DNA from: Blastomyces gilchristii SLH14081 | Taxonomy: Eukaryota > Ascomycota > Eurotiomycetes > Onygenales > Ajellomycetaceae | NCBI RefSeq assembly: GCF_000003855.2 | Contig: NW_003101667.1 | Span: 531,012 to 595,011 of the forward strand | DNA length: 64,000 bases | Reading direction: 5' to 3' | In this document: positions 1-11,530 of the stretch, one piece after another | Layout of the letters: the number at the start of each line of letters is the position of its first letter | How positions within the stretch are numbered: position 1 is the first letter of the stretch | Made by a program: the position numbers and the translations under genes | Notes under the pieces: model-generated | Database searches by the model: none | What the model was told of the DNA's origin: nothing | Seen by the model: only the letters and a program-made list of their open reading frames with translations

Positions 1-1422
1 TGATTGACTGATTTCACATCCTCTGTGTCAATCTCATGTACAAATCCTTGTTTCAGTGAAAATTCTGATGAAAGATCTGTTCAGAAGATCTTTTCATACT
101 TCTTCAGAAGTTTCTTCATACACTTGTTCTTCTGTATATTCTTTATCTTGATTTCCTCTGCTTCTGAGTCCTGTATGACATACAGAATGCTTTCAGATGA
201 GGTCTTGCAAATCATTCTCTTTGTTTATTAATGTATAAGCAGATTTAACTCTTCTATATCAGAGGTATGAAATGTCCTTCTCATATTAGTTGATAGAATT
301 GTATGAATCATTTTCTTTCTATCAGTTAATTATATATGACATGTACATCATTGAATCTGCAGATTGAATCTTTGAAATCAAGCAAGTCTGAGAATAAGGT
401 TGTATTTCACATTCTGCAGCTCTCATGCTCAAATATAGCAAGATCATTCTTCAAAGTGCAAGAGAACTCTTACTCTTGTCAGTAATACTAAATATCAGTT
501 ATCAGATAATCTTATATATTGAGAATTCTTCACTCAGTGAATCTCTTTCAGTCTTCAGATTATATAATTATTAATATATTATATAGAAGCTTCTATGTCT
601 GCTAACACTTTTGCAGTCATCTCTCAATTCTTACTTAAGTACTCTCTATACATTAACATTTCAGATCTCAAGGTATTGAGATAAGCATCTGCTTCTTCAT
701 TCTTACTTATATCTCATTCAAGAGCCTGCTCTCTCTTGATATTTGTAGAATTCAGAGAGTCATCTAACATGAGCATCTCTTTCACTTTGAAGACTTTTCA
801 TAGAATATCAGTAAGTGTCTCTGAGCTCACTGATTCTGTTAGTTGTTTGACTCTCTTGCTTCTCTTGACTGTGTATACTGTATATAATTCTTTGCATCAT
901 GATTTTAACATCTGAAGTTAAAGCAAGCTTTATACTCATAATATCAAGATTTTCACTCAGAGAATCTCTTTTTCAGAGAATTCAGTGCTTTAGTGATGAT
1001 ATTCAAATCTAGATTCATCACATTCAAGTGTGTGACTTGTATTATAGAAGTCTGATTATCTGTTCTTCACTAAGACATACTCAATTACAGTATTTTCTAT
1101 CATAATTGACTCACTTACTTCTGTATAATAAGAATGTTGTATGCTTCTTTCACTGTACCTGGTTATAAGATTAAGCATTTTCATTCTGCTCTCAACTCAG
1201 GTGTAAGATCATAAATGAAGATCTGTAAATAGAAAGATATTAAAAGCTCTTCATTCAATATGAGATAGTGTAAGCTGAAGTGTGTGAAGTATGATATAAG
1301 ATTATCTACTTATCTACACTCAGTGAAGTATTTATAACACTTGTCTCACACATTTACTTTCTCAAAGTTATGCAAGATTCATTTGAAAAACTCATTTCAT
1401 ATTTATGAGAATGAATATCACT
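1..1422 (-). mobile_element. Ty3/gypsy relic B1, RT N-terminus to gag part
   Basis: This is the first half of a degenerate Ty3/gypsy retrotransposon on the minus strand. It aligns throughout with 56214-57640 of the second copy (B2). Read on the minus strand, the low-coordinate end carries the start of reverse transcriptase, with the segment GFVHEID readable in both copies. Upstream of that lies a protease-like stretch, then a gag zinc knuckle near 905-940 in which CFN, H and DAKN survive but stops interrupt. No long reading frame remains, and most stops are TGA where Trp is expected. The copy is cut at 1422 by element A1 and resumes at 7121/7126. The left end lies outside the window. It is a dead copy. 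Confidence 0.8.
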
Positions 1423-1715
1423 TGTAAGAGGTCTACGCCGAATAGATCGGTATAATAGTTATAGGTCTTATATAACAAAGTGAAAAATGTTAAAGAAGGA
1501 AAAGAAAGAGAAAGTGCGAGAATCAGCAATTGAAGTGAATATTTATACATGTATGCAGTGTGTACGCAGTGAAGCTTCAGAGTGCAAGAATAGGAATTTC
1601 ATGGGTTTTTCAGCTGAGAATAAGCAATCAAGAATGACTGAGAATTAGAGCTTTCAGTGAAATCTATGAAGTGTAATAAAATAGTCTATATAATGATCAG
1701 GCACAGCCTGTCACA
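1423..1715 (-). repeat. A1 3' LTR
   Basis: This 293-bp LTR starts tgtaagag and ends ctgtcaca, with TG...CA ends. It is paired with 6828-7120 and retains several CpGs that are lost in the partner, for example around 1435-1450. Confidence 0.9.
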
Positions 1716-4700
1716 TTAGCCCCCTTCTTCTCTAATCATGTGTAGTTCTCATCAGTCAAGGGCCGCGGTCTCAGATAATGCGGAACTCAGAGTCCAGGTC
1801 AAGTAATCATAGCTAACTCATTTTACAAGATATTATCAGCTGCAGCTGTGAGGTCTCTTATTGAGAATATCTTCAATCTCTCATTTGAGTTCATTATCTT
1901 CTTCTATGATCCCTGGCGGCTGTCAGTCAGCAATCAGTTGAGAAGAAAATGAATCAGTGACAGCACAGCAGAGCCAGCTTATATGAAAGACATTATGAAT
2001 TTCTGATGATGTGTCAAGACAGTAGTTATGACTATCTAGAACTTCTATCACTTTATACTTGATATGATGATAATTCAGTGTACAAGATGAACATGTAATC
2101 TGTATATTCTTGAGATTCAATCATATCAAGTCTTCTATCTTATATTACTCAGTGAGATCTCAGTGAATATTAATTTAATTCTCTTAATCTTGTTTCACAG
2201 TTATCATGAAGGCCTCTGCTCAGTCATGAGTGTCTCAGAGCTTCATTACTATATTATCAGCAATCTGAATTAAACTGCAGAGATTCAGTGTGAAATGTGT
2301 GATTTCTAGAAGAGTCAATACTTTCATGTGATAATCATATGTAAGAAAGAACAAGCTTATATCTGTTGAGACAGTATCTCAGCTGTTGATAGCAATCTCT
2401 GTATGTAGAAGAAGATTATGTCAATTGTCTTATAAGTGATTACAGAACTTATAAAGATAATTCTTTACAGTCTGAATTGTCTATTCTGACATGTTATCAG
2501 TCTCAGAGTGATAGACAGTTGATAAACAGTGTATAATCTTGAGAACTTGACAGATTCTTGTTCAGAGAGTGCTTATGAATTAATAACTCTGATCTAATAC
2601 TATAGATCTCAGCAACTCATACATCTAATAGAATAGACTCTGTAGAAAAGCTTCAGTGACTTGTTCAGTATTCATCTTATTACAAGATTTCAATATTACA
2701 TCTTTGCTCAATTGATTCATAATGACCAGAACATTTCTACAACTCTTGCTCTTAGAAAGATTAATAGTGAAGTCAATTATTACATCTCATCAGATTCTAT
2801 CAGAGATATTGAGCAGTTTCAGCAGGCCTTTTCTATGATTCTTTCATAAGATAATAGAAGAACAATAGTTACAGTTTCAGATAAAATGTCTGATACTGTT
2901 TAATATCTCAGATCAGTAGAACTCTTGAGAGATCATTTAATACAGTTGTTCATGACCTGAATGTTCAGTTATATGAGAATCATGTATCTCTTGCATTATC
3001 TGAGTGCATAAGAGTTTGAAGTGAGAGACTCAGCATCATTTATAAAATCACAGAGTGTTATTGTCATTGATTGAGTATTCTGAGATGTCAGTTCTTATAT
3101 GTTGTTCTGAGAAGAATCAGAATGCTTCTTGATATACTGCTTCAGTGAGTGTTTAAAGAAGTTTATCAGTTTGAGCTGTTGTATGTCACAATTTATCTAG
3201 TGTAGATTTGAAAGAAGTTGAGATATCAGTGACAGTTCTAATCAGAGAAGTGTGTATAGTGTCATGAGTTGTTTCATCTTGATTAACTAATATCTTCAGA
3301 TTCAAGAGTCAGTGTTCTCAGTTCATTCAACATGTGTCTGTTACATCAGATGATATATCTTGCTCTCATTATAAGAGAGCATCTGTCATTGAGTTCTGGC
3401 TGCTGAGGTGATAGTGTATCATGAAATGAAAACAGCTTAATAGCTCAGATCATTGCATCTGTTATTTAATAAGCTTACAGGTGATAGTGAAGTGTTTGAA
3501 ATTCTTATAATCTATGATTATCTCAAATTTAAAGACACTTTGAAGTTCAGAGTCTTATTTCTCTAGACAGTATATAATCATGAGAAGTTTCTTGTTATAG
3601 ATCTCAGAGTTGTATTCAGCAGGGCTTAACTTCTTAGACATGAAGATGCATGATTGTAAGATATCTTTATTATTATATTACAATATAGCTTTCTCTGTAA
3701 TATAGTCAGAGAAGTCAACTTCAATAACTATTTTATAATCAGAGTTAAATATTATTAGCAGAGATGTATTAATAAACATCTTCTTCATCTGTATAAATGC
3801 AGCATCAGCATTCACTGATCATTGAAATACTGAGTTCCTCTTAGTAAGTTCTATAAGTGATCTCACAATATCTGAGAAGTTTCTTATAAATCACTGATAG
3901 AAGTTAGCAAATCTGATGAAGCTTTATACATTCTTCACAGTATATGAAGCTTCTTATTCAAGAATGATGAAGACTTTCTGAGAATTCATTTGAATTCTCT
4001 TACCAGCTTCTATGATAAAATCTAGATATTTTGTACTCTTGACTTTGAAATCACATTTATCAATATCTATTGATAGTTCTGCTTCTCATAATTATTGTAA
4101 TACTCTTTACACATGTTCTTGATGTTCTTTTCTAAACTCATCAGTGAAGATGAGAATGTCATTAAGATATACAGATACAAATTTATTAAGGAAATCTCAG
4201 AGTGCTCAGTTGATATACTTCTGAAATATACTGAGAGCATTAGTCAGTTCAAAGAGTGTGACTACTCATTTAAAGAGATTATAACATGTTCAGAATGCTA
4301 TAAGCTATTCATCTTCTTCAGTGATACAAATCTTATGAAACACAGCAATGATATCTAGTTTTATAAATCATTGAGCTTGTCTGATATAAGCTAGAGTTTC
4401 ATTGATAAGAGATAAAGAATAGTGATTCTTCTTGATTAATCTGTTCAATTCTCAATAGTTCACACAGAATCAGAGTTCTTCATCTGATATCTTTGTAAAG
4501 AGAATAGAAGCTGCAGTGAAAGAGTTACTAATATATATGAATTTCTCATCTAACAGATCATTGAGTGTCTTTCAAAGAAGAAGAAGTTCATCTTGAGACA
4601 TATTATAAAGAGAGTCTCATGATGACTTGAAGTTCTTATCATTCTTCTTTTCTAACTTGATACTGTGATTCACTCCTGAACCTTGTAAGAGAAGTATATT

Positions 4701-5018
4701 TATAATCTTATCTTATCAGAAGATATCTAGATATTCATGATATTGTTGAGAGAGTTTTGTATGAGAATCTATTATTATAGTATAAAATAACTTTTCTAGA
4801 GCTTTCTTAATATCAGTCAGACTGATGAAATAGATTGCTATATAATTTTACTATCAGTGATCTTTTCAGCAACTTCTTTTTCAGAGCATTTCATAAGTGT
4901 TAACAGAGATCTGTGTCAGATTCATAGTCTTGTGAATGTCATCTTCATGAACTGTATTATTATTAGAGAATATTAAGCTTCTGTTTTAAGCATTTAACAA
5001 GATGTCTTATTCAGACAG

Positions 5019-5312
5019 TCAGACAAGTTCTAACATAAGATCATAATCAAAATTATCAACTTCATATGCATAGGCATCTTTGTATTGATATTCTCTGATA
5101 TCTATGTTTAGTTTCACTATGTAACAAGTGCAAATGTTCTTTGAGTCATTAAATTTCATGAGAAGTTGAGAATTTGATAAGAGAATACACTGAAGGTTAT
5201 AATATCTTACAACTGAAGATTTAATTATTGCATAATGACATAGACTGCTGTCTATCATGGCTTTCATATTATATATGTTATCAATCACAGTAGATACAAG
5301 AATCACATTCAT
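5019..5312 (-). pseudogene. A1 retropepsin fragment
   Basis: This 97-codon stop-free stretch of A1 pol reads as an aspartic protease of Ty3/gypsy type. It has a MIDS motif where D-S/T-G is expected (the Gly position is altered) and the usual YDLML segment near its C-terminal end, where family members have YDxILG. The same region is recognisable in A2 (about 20770-21060) and A3 (about 60475-60770). The altered active-site triplet and the flanking stops make it non-functional. Confidence 0.7.
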
Positions 5313-6827
5313 TGTTATTTTCTCTTCAAATCATTGTCATCTGACCTCTTCAAGCTTCTGTTTGTGAATTTGAACAGGAGCTAATCTTTTCTCTGTTTCA
5401 TTGAGGCATCTTCATAGTTGTCTTCTGAATCTTCCTTCAATACAATGTGATTGACGCGGACAGGCGCTGATTCATTCTTTGAGTGAGGAGACACTGATCT
5501 TTCTCTCAAGTGAGAAGATGCTGATCTTTCTCTTGAGTGAGAAGACACATAGGTCAATCAGCAGTTGAAAGTGATGTGTTCTGATCAGTTACAATTGATG
5601 CATACTTCACATTGACATCAGTCAGCAACTTCTTCAGAAGTGATCCCAGAAACTCAGAAGCCTGTTCAGATAACAGAGACTCTCACTTGTGTGTAGACAT
5701 TTGAGTCTACTCAGTTCATAGCATCTGCATCATTGTTGTTATTCCTCAGCACAGATGTATGAGTGACTGAGATGTAATGTCTTCTATCACTGTTCTGTAT
5801 ACTCTTGAGCTTGATAGAACAGTTATTCAATGTTCAGAGTTATACACAGAAACCTTCATAAGTCTGGTTTTCATCTACACTTATGAGAATCTGTAAGAGT
5901 TTGAAAGTTAATACCTTTTTAAGCATACTAATCTTCATTTAATCCTCTCAAGATTGATCACCTACTTCTAGAATCTTGATGTCAAAGTCAGAGATGAATG
6001 TTATGAGAGAAGTGTTTCTCTGTCAGACACTCTGTAATCAATCTAATACTTTCTGTTGCATAGCAGTGTCTCAGAACAGAATATCAAGATATTTGATGAT
6101 ATTATCAGGCATTTATAACACTGATTCACATACTTTCATTCATGAATGAAACTTCTGTTTCATACAATCTCTCAATTATTCATTGATATATCAATCTTGA
6201 TTGATTAGTGCACTGATGATATCTTCATCTACACTTAGTTTTACAAGCATTTTCAATCATCATAATGAGTAGAGAGTGAGATCAGAAGTATTGAAATATG
6301 TGAGAATATCTAAGCATTTCTTCAGCATCTGTATTGTGTTTATATTCAATTCTATTGATGTTGAAATTATCTGTGCATAGGTTTCTAGTTGAGATAATTG
6401 TTGAATTTCCTTGTATTAGCATTGTTGAGTTGCATGCATATCAGCTATCTATTGCTGTTGTAATTTCAACATTGCTCAGAGTCACTGTGACACTGCATCT
6501 ATACTGGCGTTTGAGAGTTCTCTTATATTATTATTAGATATAGTTATATCATTCATCAGGTGTGTAGTATCTGCAGAATCAGAAGAAATGTAATCATATA
6601 AATCTCTCATACATCTAAGATGTCAGAACTCTCAGATCTTTCACTAACATTCTCTTTATAAGATCTTGTTACAGGGTCAGAATAACTGATGAGTAAGCTT
6701 CTATTTAGAAACTCAGTATTCACTTAACTGTTTGATCATTTTTCTATTTCTTATACATCATTACATGTTTGAATATCTTCTCAATGAATAATTGTTTCTA
6801 ATAAGAAGATGATGAATGTTTTTCAAG

Positions 6828-7120
6828 TATAAAAGGCCTACACTGAATAGATCAGTATAATATTTATAGGTCTTATATAACAAAGTGAAAAATGTTAAAG
6901 AAGGAAAAGAAAGAGAAAGTGTGAGAATCAGTGATTGAAGTGAATATTTATATGCATACATAGTGTGTACACAGTGAAGCTTTAGGGCGGAAGAATAGAA
7001 ATTCCATGAGTTTTTTAGCCAAGAATCAGTGATCAAGAATGATCAAGAATCAGAGCTTTCAGCGGAATCTATGAAGTGTAATAAAATAGTCTATATAATG
7101 ATCAGGCGCAGCCCGTCATA
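6828..7120 (-). repeat. A1 5' LTR
   Basis: This 293-bp LTR is the partner of 1423-1715. Its outer end is followed by the target duplication ttact at 7121-7125. It is more heavily C-to-T mutated than the other LTR at its low-coordinate end. Confidence 0.9.
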
Positions 7121-7125
7121 TTACT

Positions 7126-8750
7126 TTAGATCTGTGAGATTCATCTTTTCACTGATCATTTATAATGACTTCACTTTTTCCTGTAGAAACACAGCAGATC
7201 TTATTATTATTATTATTATTATTATTATTCTTTCATTATACTCATATGCAAGCGGAGCTTATGATGAGTCCTTGCGTGATGTTAAATACAGGCCAAGTGT
7301 TGGTTATACAGGAGGAAATACAGGTGTTGAGACCACACCCAAAGATAACAAAGAAACATAGGGAAAATACAAAAGGGAGTGACAATTAAATACATGCGAT
7401 AATAACTTCCCATCCCAGGAACATAGAGTGATTTGTTGGAGCAATTTGTACACCTCTGTATTTATTAGGAACCCGAGGTGCTTGAGTTCCAGATTTAATG
7501 TATCCCCTGCGGGTTTCAAACCCACATGCCTTGGTTTTCCACGCCAAGGTGCTACCAGGTGGCTGCATTAACCATTCAGCCACCAGGGCCACAGCAGATC
7601 TTAAAACTTGTTAAAATTTCATTGACTGTCTATCTGTGAGTTCATATTCAATCTGATAATATAATCATATCTGACTTAGCCAGCTGATTACAGCATCATT
7701 TTTTCAGTCACTATTAAAGCTTAATGACTTCAGCAGATCTCTCAGCTTGATATATCTCATGTTCAGATTCTTATTCTGTGCAGTGATTTCAGATAATGTA
7801 TACACTTTTGAAGAGATTGTGAATAATTGTGATAAGATCTTCAGATTCAGCACAGTTATCTGTCTGTATAAATATTTAATTTCTCACTGCAGATCTATAA
7901 TCTGATTTTCTCTATTCTTATTAATAATGACAATTGTGTTGACAAAGCTCTTCATAGTGAATGCTTAATCTACAGTGAATATCAATTATTGATTAGCTTC
8001 TGTCTTAGCCTGTCACTTTGTATACAAGATCTCAATCTCATTTAGAATTCTTATATATGTATGAAGTTTCACTTCTGATTCAGCAGTCTCAGTCACTTTT
8101 CTTACTACTTTAAGTAAACTCTCTGAGAGATTCTGTATATCTTCTGATTCAGGTAGCAGAGAAGAGTGTTGTTTATATTGACTAGAGAAGATGTTTATTT
8201 TAATGATTTCTTATTAATTATATAATGTCTATCATTATATTGTTATATAATTTCTGATTTTCATTTCCTGTTATTATTGTATAACTCTGATGATAGTCAT
8301 CTCTCTTTTATTCTTCTAAGTAGAGAGCAGTCTTCTTTGAATCTGATTCACTGCTTTCATTCTGTTTCTCACATCTCATTCATTTGTATATATGACATTT
8401 ATCTGAATATGAAGTTTTTCTTTAACAAGCACAGCAGTATTAATCAGATACTCTTTCACTCACTGCTTCTTTATACACTATCTTTTAAGATGTTTTAGAA
8501 TCACACTGACATGATAACTATGAATCACTTCATAGATGAAATTATCACACTCTGTAGAAGTCTGCACTTCTCACTGATTTTTAGACATGCTATCAGATGT
8601 GATACAAAGATTGCTTAAGTCAGTGTATAATTACAGGCATACACCGGCTTCTTATATACATTATACTAAATTAATTAGTGGCTGCTATGGCCTCTTTACA
8701 TTCATAAGCATGTTCGGAAGGGCCGCGTTATTATCCGGCGGTCGTACGAT
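7126..8750 (-). mobile_element. Ty3/gypsy relic B1, gag region and 5' LTR
   Basis: This is the continuation of B1 after the A1 insertion, aligning with about 57640-58863 of B2. On the minus strand it covers the N-terminal gag region and the 5' LTR, which begins on the plus strand at about 8593 (tgtgatac) and runs into the N gap. Stops occur throughout. The last 60 bases before the gap (cggaagggccgcg and following) keep intact CpGs, in contrast with the gag region. A SINE sits at 7204-7589. Confidence 0.8.
7190..7603 (-). mobile_element. tRNA-Ser-like SINE copy 1 with 14-bp TSD
   Basis: A short interspersed element of 386 bp (7204-7589) lies on the minus strand. It is flanked by perfect 14-bp target duplications, cacagcagatctta at 7190-7203 and 7590-7603. 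Read on the minus strand, it begins with a tRNA-like head that has an A box (TGGC..AATGGTTAATG) and a B box (GGGTTTGAAACC, one change from GGTTCGAAACC). It continues into an unrelated body and ends in a (TAA)n tail. The orthologous position in B2 (near 57700) lacks the insertion. It has no coding capacity and would be mobilised by a LINE partner. Confidence 0.9.
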
Positions 8751-8850
8751 NNNNNNNNNNNNNNNNNNNNNNNNNNNNNNNNNNNNNNNNNNNNNNNNNN
8801 NNNNNNNNNNNNNNNNNNNNNNNNNNNNNNNNNNNNNNNNNNNNNNNNNN
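8751..8850. other. assembly gap, 100 N
   Basis: A run of exactly 100 Ns. It joins a Ty3/gypsy LTR on the left to a copia relic on the right. The round length suggests a placeholder of unknown true size. Confidence 1.
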
Positions 8851-10870
8851 AAGATTAAGCCTTGCCGTACCAAAGCTTACTCAGAACTGATAAGATTGAC
8901 TTTTAAATTCAGAGTATAATAGATAATATTCAATATCATATTCATCTCTTCAGCTGATATACTTGTATTTTTAATTATTATAGTAGAAACTCTGATTTCA
9001 TCTATCATTGTCAATAATAACTTAACATTCTTCTGTTTTTTCACAAGATCTCTATAAGATGTGGCGTGGGCATCTGATTCAGAGTCTAATATCCAGGTAT
9101 TCTTTGTTGATTTATCACTTAAATAGGTCTTTTTTCTCAGATAAAACACTTGATCTATGATACTGTGAACAGAAGCAGTATCTGTACTCTTACTATTCTC
9201 ATTCTTATTCTTCTTATTAATATTGAAAGAATGTTTTTCAGAATATTTCATTTAATAATCATTCTGAATATGACTGACTTTTTCACAGTGATAGCATGTT
9301 TTCATTTCATAATCTCTATGTTTCAGTCTGAGGTTTGTATTCTTATCATTGTTGCTTTCATTATTTAATTCTCATATATTGTTTCTTTTATTATTCAATT
9401 ACTGCATATTATCAGTTGTATTCATCATCACATTCTTTGAAGCTTCTCTCATCATCAGAAGATATAGCAAGATATCTTGACAAAGATCTATAAAGTCAGC
9501 TTTCAGAGATTGACATTATTCTTATCAATCTGATTCATTCAGTTTCTAATGAATAATGCTCAGTTCTTACTCACTTCAGTAAGTAAACAGTTAAAAAACA
9601 TAAAGTCTTCAGCCTTATACTCTAGATGAATATATTCAGTCTGTATGATAATTAAATATTTAATAAAGACACAATCTGAGTTCTTTATTTTAGCAGATAG
9701 ATTCATCATTTTTCTGTACAGTCTTATTCTTTTAACAGTAGATCTTTCAGTGAAGTTTTTCTCTATGATCTTTCATAAAGAATAGACTGACAGCTTGCAA
9801 TTATTATTATTATTATTATTCTTTCATTATACTCATATGCAAGCGGAGCTTATGATGAGTCCTTGTGTGATGTTAAATACAGGCCAAGTGTTGATTATAC
9901 AGGAGGAAATACAGGTGTTGAGACCATGCCAAGATAACAAGAACATAGGAAATACAAAGGAGTGACAATTAGATACATGCGATAATAACTTCCCAGCCCA
10001 GGAACATAGAGTGATTTATTGAAGCGATTTGTACACCTCTGTATTTATTAGAAACCTGAGGTGCTTGAGTTCCGGATTTAATGTATCCCCTGCGGGTTTC
10101 GAACCCACATGCCTTGGTTTCCCATGCCAAGGCGCTACTGGGTGGCCGCATTAATCATTCGGCCACCGGGGCGACAGCTTGCAATCTGTCAGTACAGTAA
10201 AATGAGATTTCACTTGTAATGCAATCACAGATCATATATAATTATATAATCATATATTATATTCTTCTCAAAATTATTGTATATCATTACTCACATTCTT
10301 CATAGAATCAATTCGCTTTTCATCAATGATATCAATTGTACAAGATTACTTCACTATCACAAGAATTCTCTTCTTTCATATTAAGTAATTCTCAGAGTCT
10401 GTGAGTATGACCAGTTTTCTGATATGCTTAATCTGATCTCAGAACTCTTTTAGAATCTTCATCAGAGCTGATACTCTTTCTTATCATTGTAAAAATTCTA
10501 TCAGATCCGCACTGACAGTGTTATTACTACTAGTCAGAGTCTTATTAATTCTGCTAGTCTTCATCTGTTTAATTTCATGTTGAAGTTTCACTATCTTCAA
10601 TCTCATATGAGTTATCTCACTCGCAGAATTTATATCACAGTCACACAGATTATCTGTGTTATTCAACATCTTACAAATGTATTTAATAACTGAATCTTCA
10701 AAATTGTTATCATTTATGTCTTCAACAATCAGATCTTTAAAATCATTATCAGACTTATTTATTATAGATGTTCTTCAGTTTATTGCAGGTATTGACAAGC
10801 TTACTGTTATTCTCTATTGCACTTTCAGCACTTCTGAATTTCTTTTTCTATGCACTAACATGTATTCCTT
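8851..10870 (-). mobile_element. Ty1/copia gag-protease relic
   Basis: This minus-strand copia-type retrotransposon fragment is interrupted by a SINE. The 124-codon stretch 8877-9251 ends in a copia protease with WILDS and DAHATS in the usual order and a C-terminal LKVNLISS motif, both typical of Ty1/copia proteases. Just upstream, around 9240-9310, a gag knuckle reads CYHCEK..HIQND. The gag N-terminus (10484-10669 and up to about 10870) aligns with the better preserved piece at 45290-45500. Pol beyond the protease is lost at the N gap. Stops make it inactive. Confidence 0.75.
9789..10185 (-). mobile_element. tRNA-Ser-like SINE copy 2 with 13-bp TSD
   Basis: The element (9802-10172) lies on the minus strand between 13-bp duplications gacagcttgcaat at 9789-9801 and 10173-10185. 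The tRNA-like head is nearly unmutated: GCCCCGGTGGCCGAATG at its start, an 8-bp GCCTTGG hairpin arm, and a perfect B box GGGTTCGAAACCC. The tail is (TAA)n. It lies inside the copia gag. CpG sites are largely intact although the host element is CpG-free. Confidence 0.92.
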
Positions 10871-11530
10871 CATGATAAAACCGCTCCACCACGAACTCGC
10901 TCGATTTTTCGAATAAGAACCCGCCGATAGATCCATCGAAAAGCCCTCGATCATACGAGCATTTTGACCCCATCGCCGACCGCATACCCCGTGTGGTGGT
11001 GGAGTTATCCAGCCAAACGTGAACCAGACGTTGTTCGAAACTCCTGTGTGGGATTATCCCCCGTTCTCCCCTACCACACCACAACCCCGGGCCAAATTGC
11101 CATACAAATTGTAAGGTGAAGAGACCTAGCCATATGCGCCAATCTTCTCGATTTTGGAAGATCCCTGATCTGTGATTGTGGAGATATCTGAGGAGCGATC
11201 TCCGCGAAAACCCTGTCCATCTTTGATGTTCCAAAACATCAACGCCAAGTCCCACCCTCGTACCGCCCTTCCCAATCTGGCCCATCCCCGGCAGAAAAAT
11301 ACAAAAAGATACCTCGGCAATAATACCAAGCACATAATCAACGGACACTCCTGAAGTGCAACCTCCGCGAATACCCTGTCTGTCTTCAGTGTATCTAGAC
11401 ATCAACGCCAAGTCTCACCCTCGTACCACCCCTCTCAATCTGGCCCATCCCCGGCAGAACAATACAAAAAGATACCTCGGCAACAGTATTCAATACATAA
11501 CCAGCGGACAATGAGTCAACAGAACAAGTC
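10870..11530. other. GC-normal unmutated island with tandem duplication
   Basis: About 660 bp of balanced base composition with many CpGs lies abruptly inside AT-rich desert. On the minus strand a 187-codon frame is open (10848-11411), but its product matches nothing I recognise and part of it is the start of the copia gag region. On either strand the sequence contains two adjacent copies of a roughly 155-bp unit (about 11196-11356 and 11357-11511). It could be the 5' leader or LTR of the copia element, or the 5' UTR of the LINE that follows. I cannot decide between these. Confidence 0.5.
11196..11511. repeat. two-copy direct tandem repeat, about 155 bp unit
   Basis: The two units share long identical blocks such as catcaacgccaagtc and aatctggcccatccccggca, followed by aatacaaaaagatacctcgg. 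They differ by small indels and scattered substitutions, so the duplication is not recent. Confidence 0.85.

Larger units (their letters stand above)
1423..7120 (-). mobile_element. complete chromodomain Ty3/gypsy element A1
   Basis: This is a full-length LTR retrotransposon with 293-bp LTRs (1423-1715 and 6828-7120) and 5-bp target duplications (tcact at 1418-1422, ttact at 7121-7125, one C/T difference). The uninterrupted site survives in B2 near 57630, which confirms both ends. The minus strand encodes, in order, gag with a CCHC knuckle (near 5560-5620), retropepsin (5019-5312), RT and RNase H (about 3400-4700), integrase (about 2300-3250) and a C-terminal chromodomain (about 1720-1920). 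All frames are broken by many stops, mostly TGA at expected Trp positions. The terminal structure and domain order make the classification secure. It is inactive. Confidence 0.9.

Noticed and set aside
4113..4358. 81-codon plus-strand frame
   Set aside because: It lies antisense to the RT of A1. The equivalent frame in A2 (21722-21967) is also antisense to RT. A shadow produced by biased composition.
9802..10172. functional tRNA-Ser gene
   Set aside because: The head has A and B boxes but the anticodon arm and acceptor stem do not form a proper tRNA, and the same head occurs in five copies with a common body, tail and TSDs. It is a SINE.
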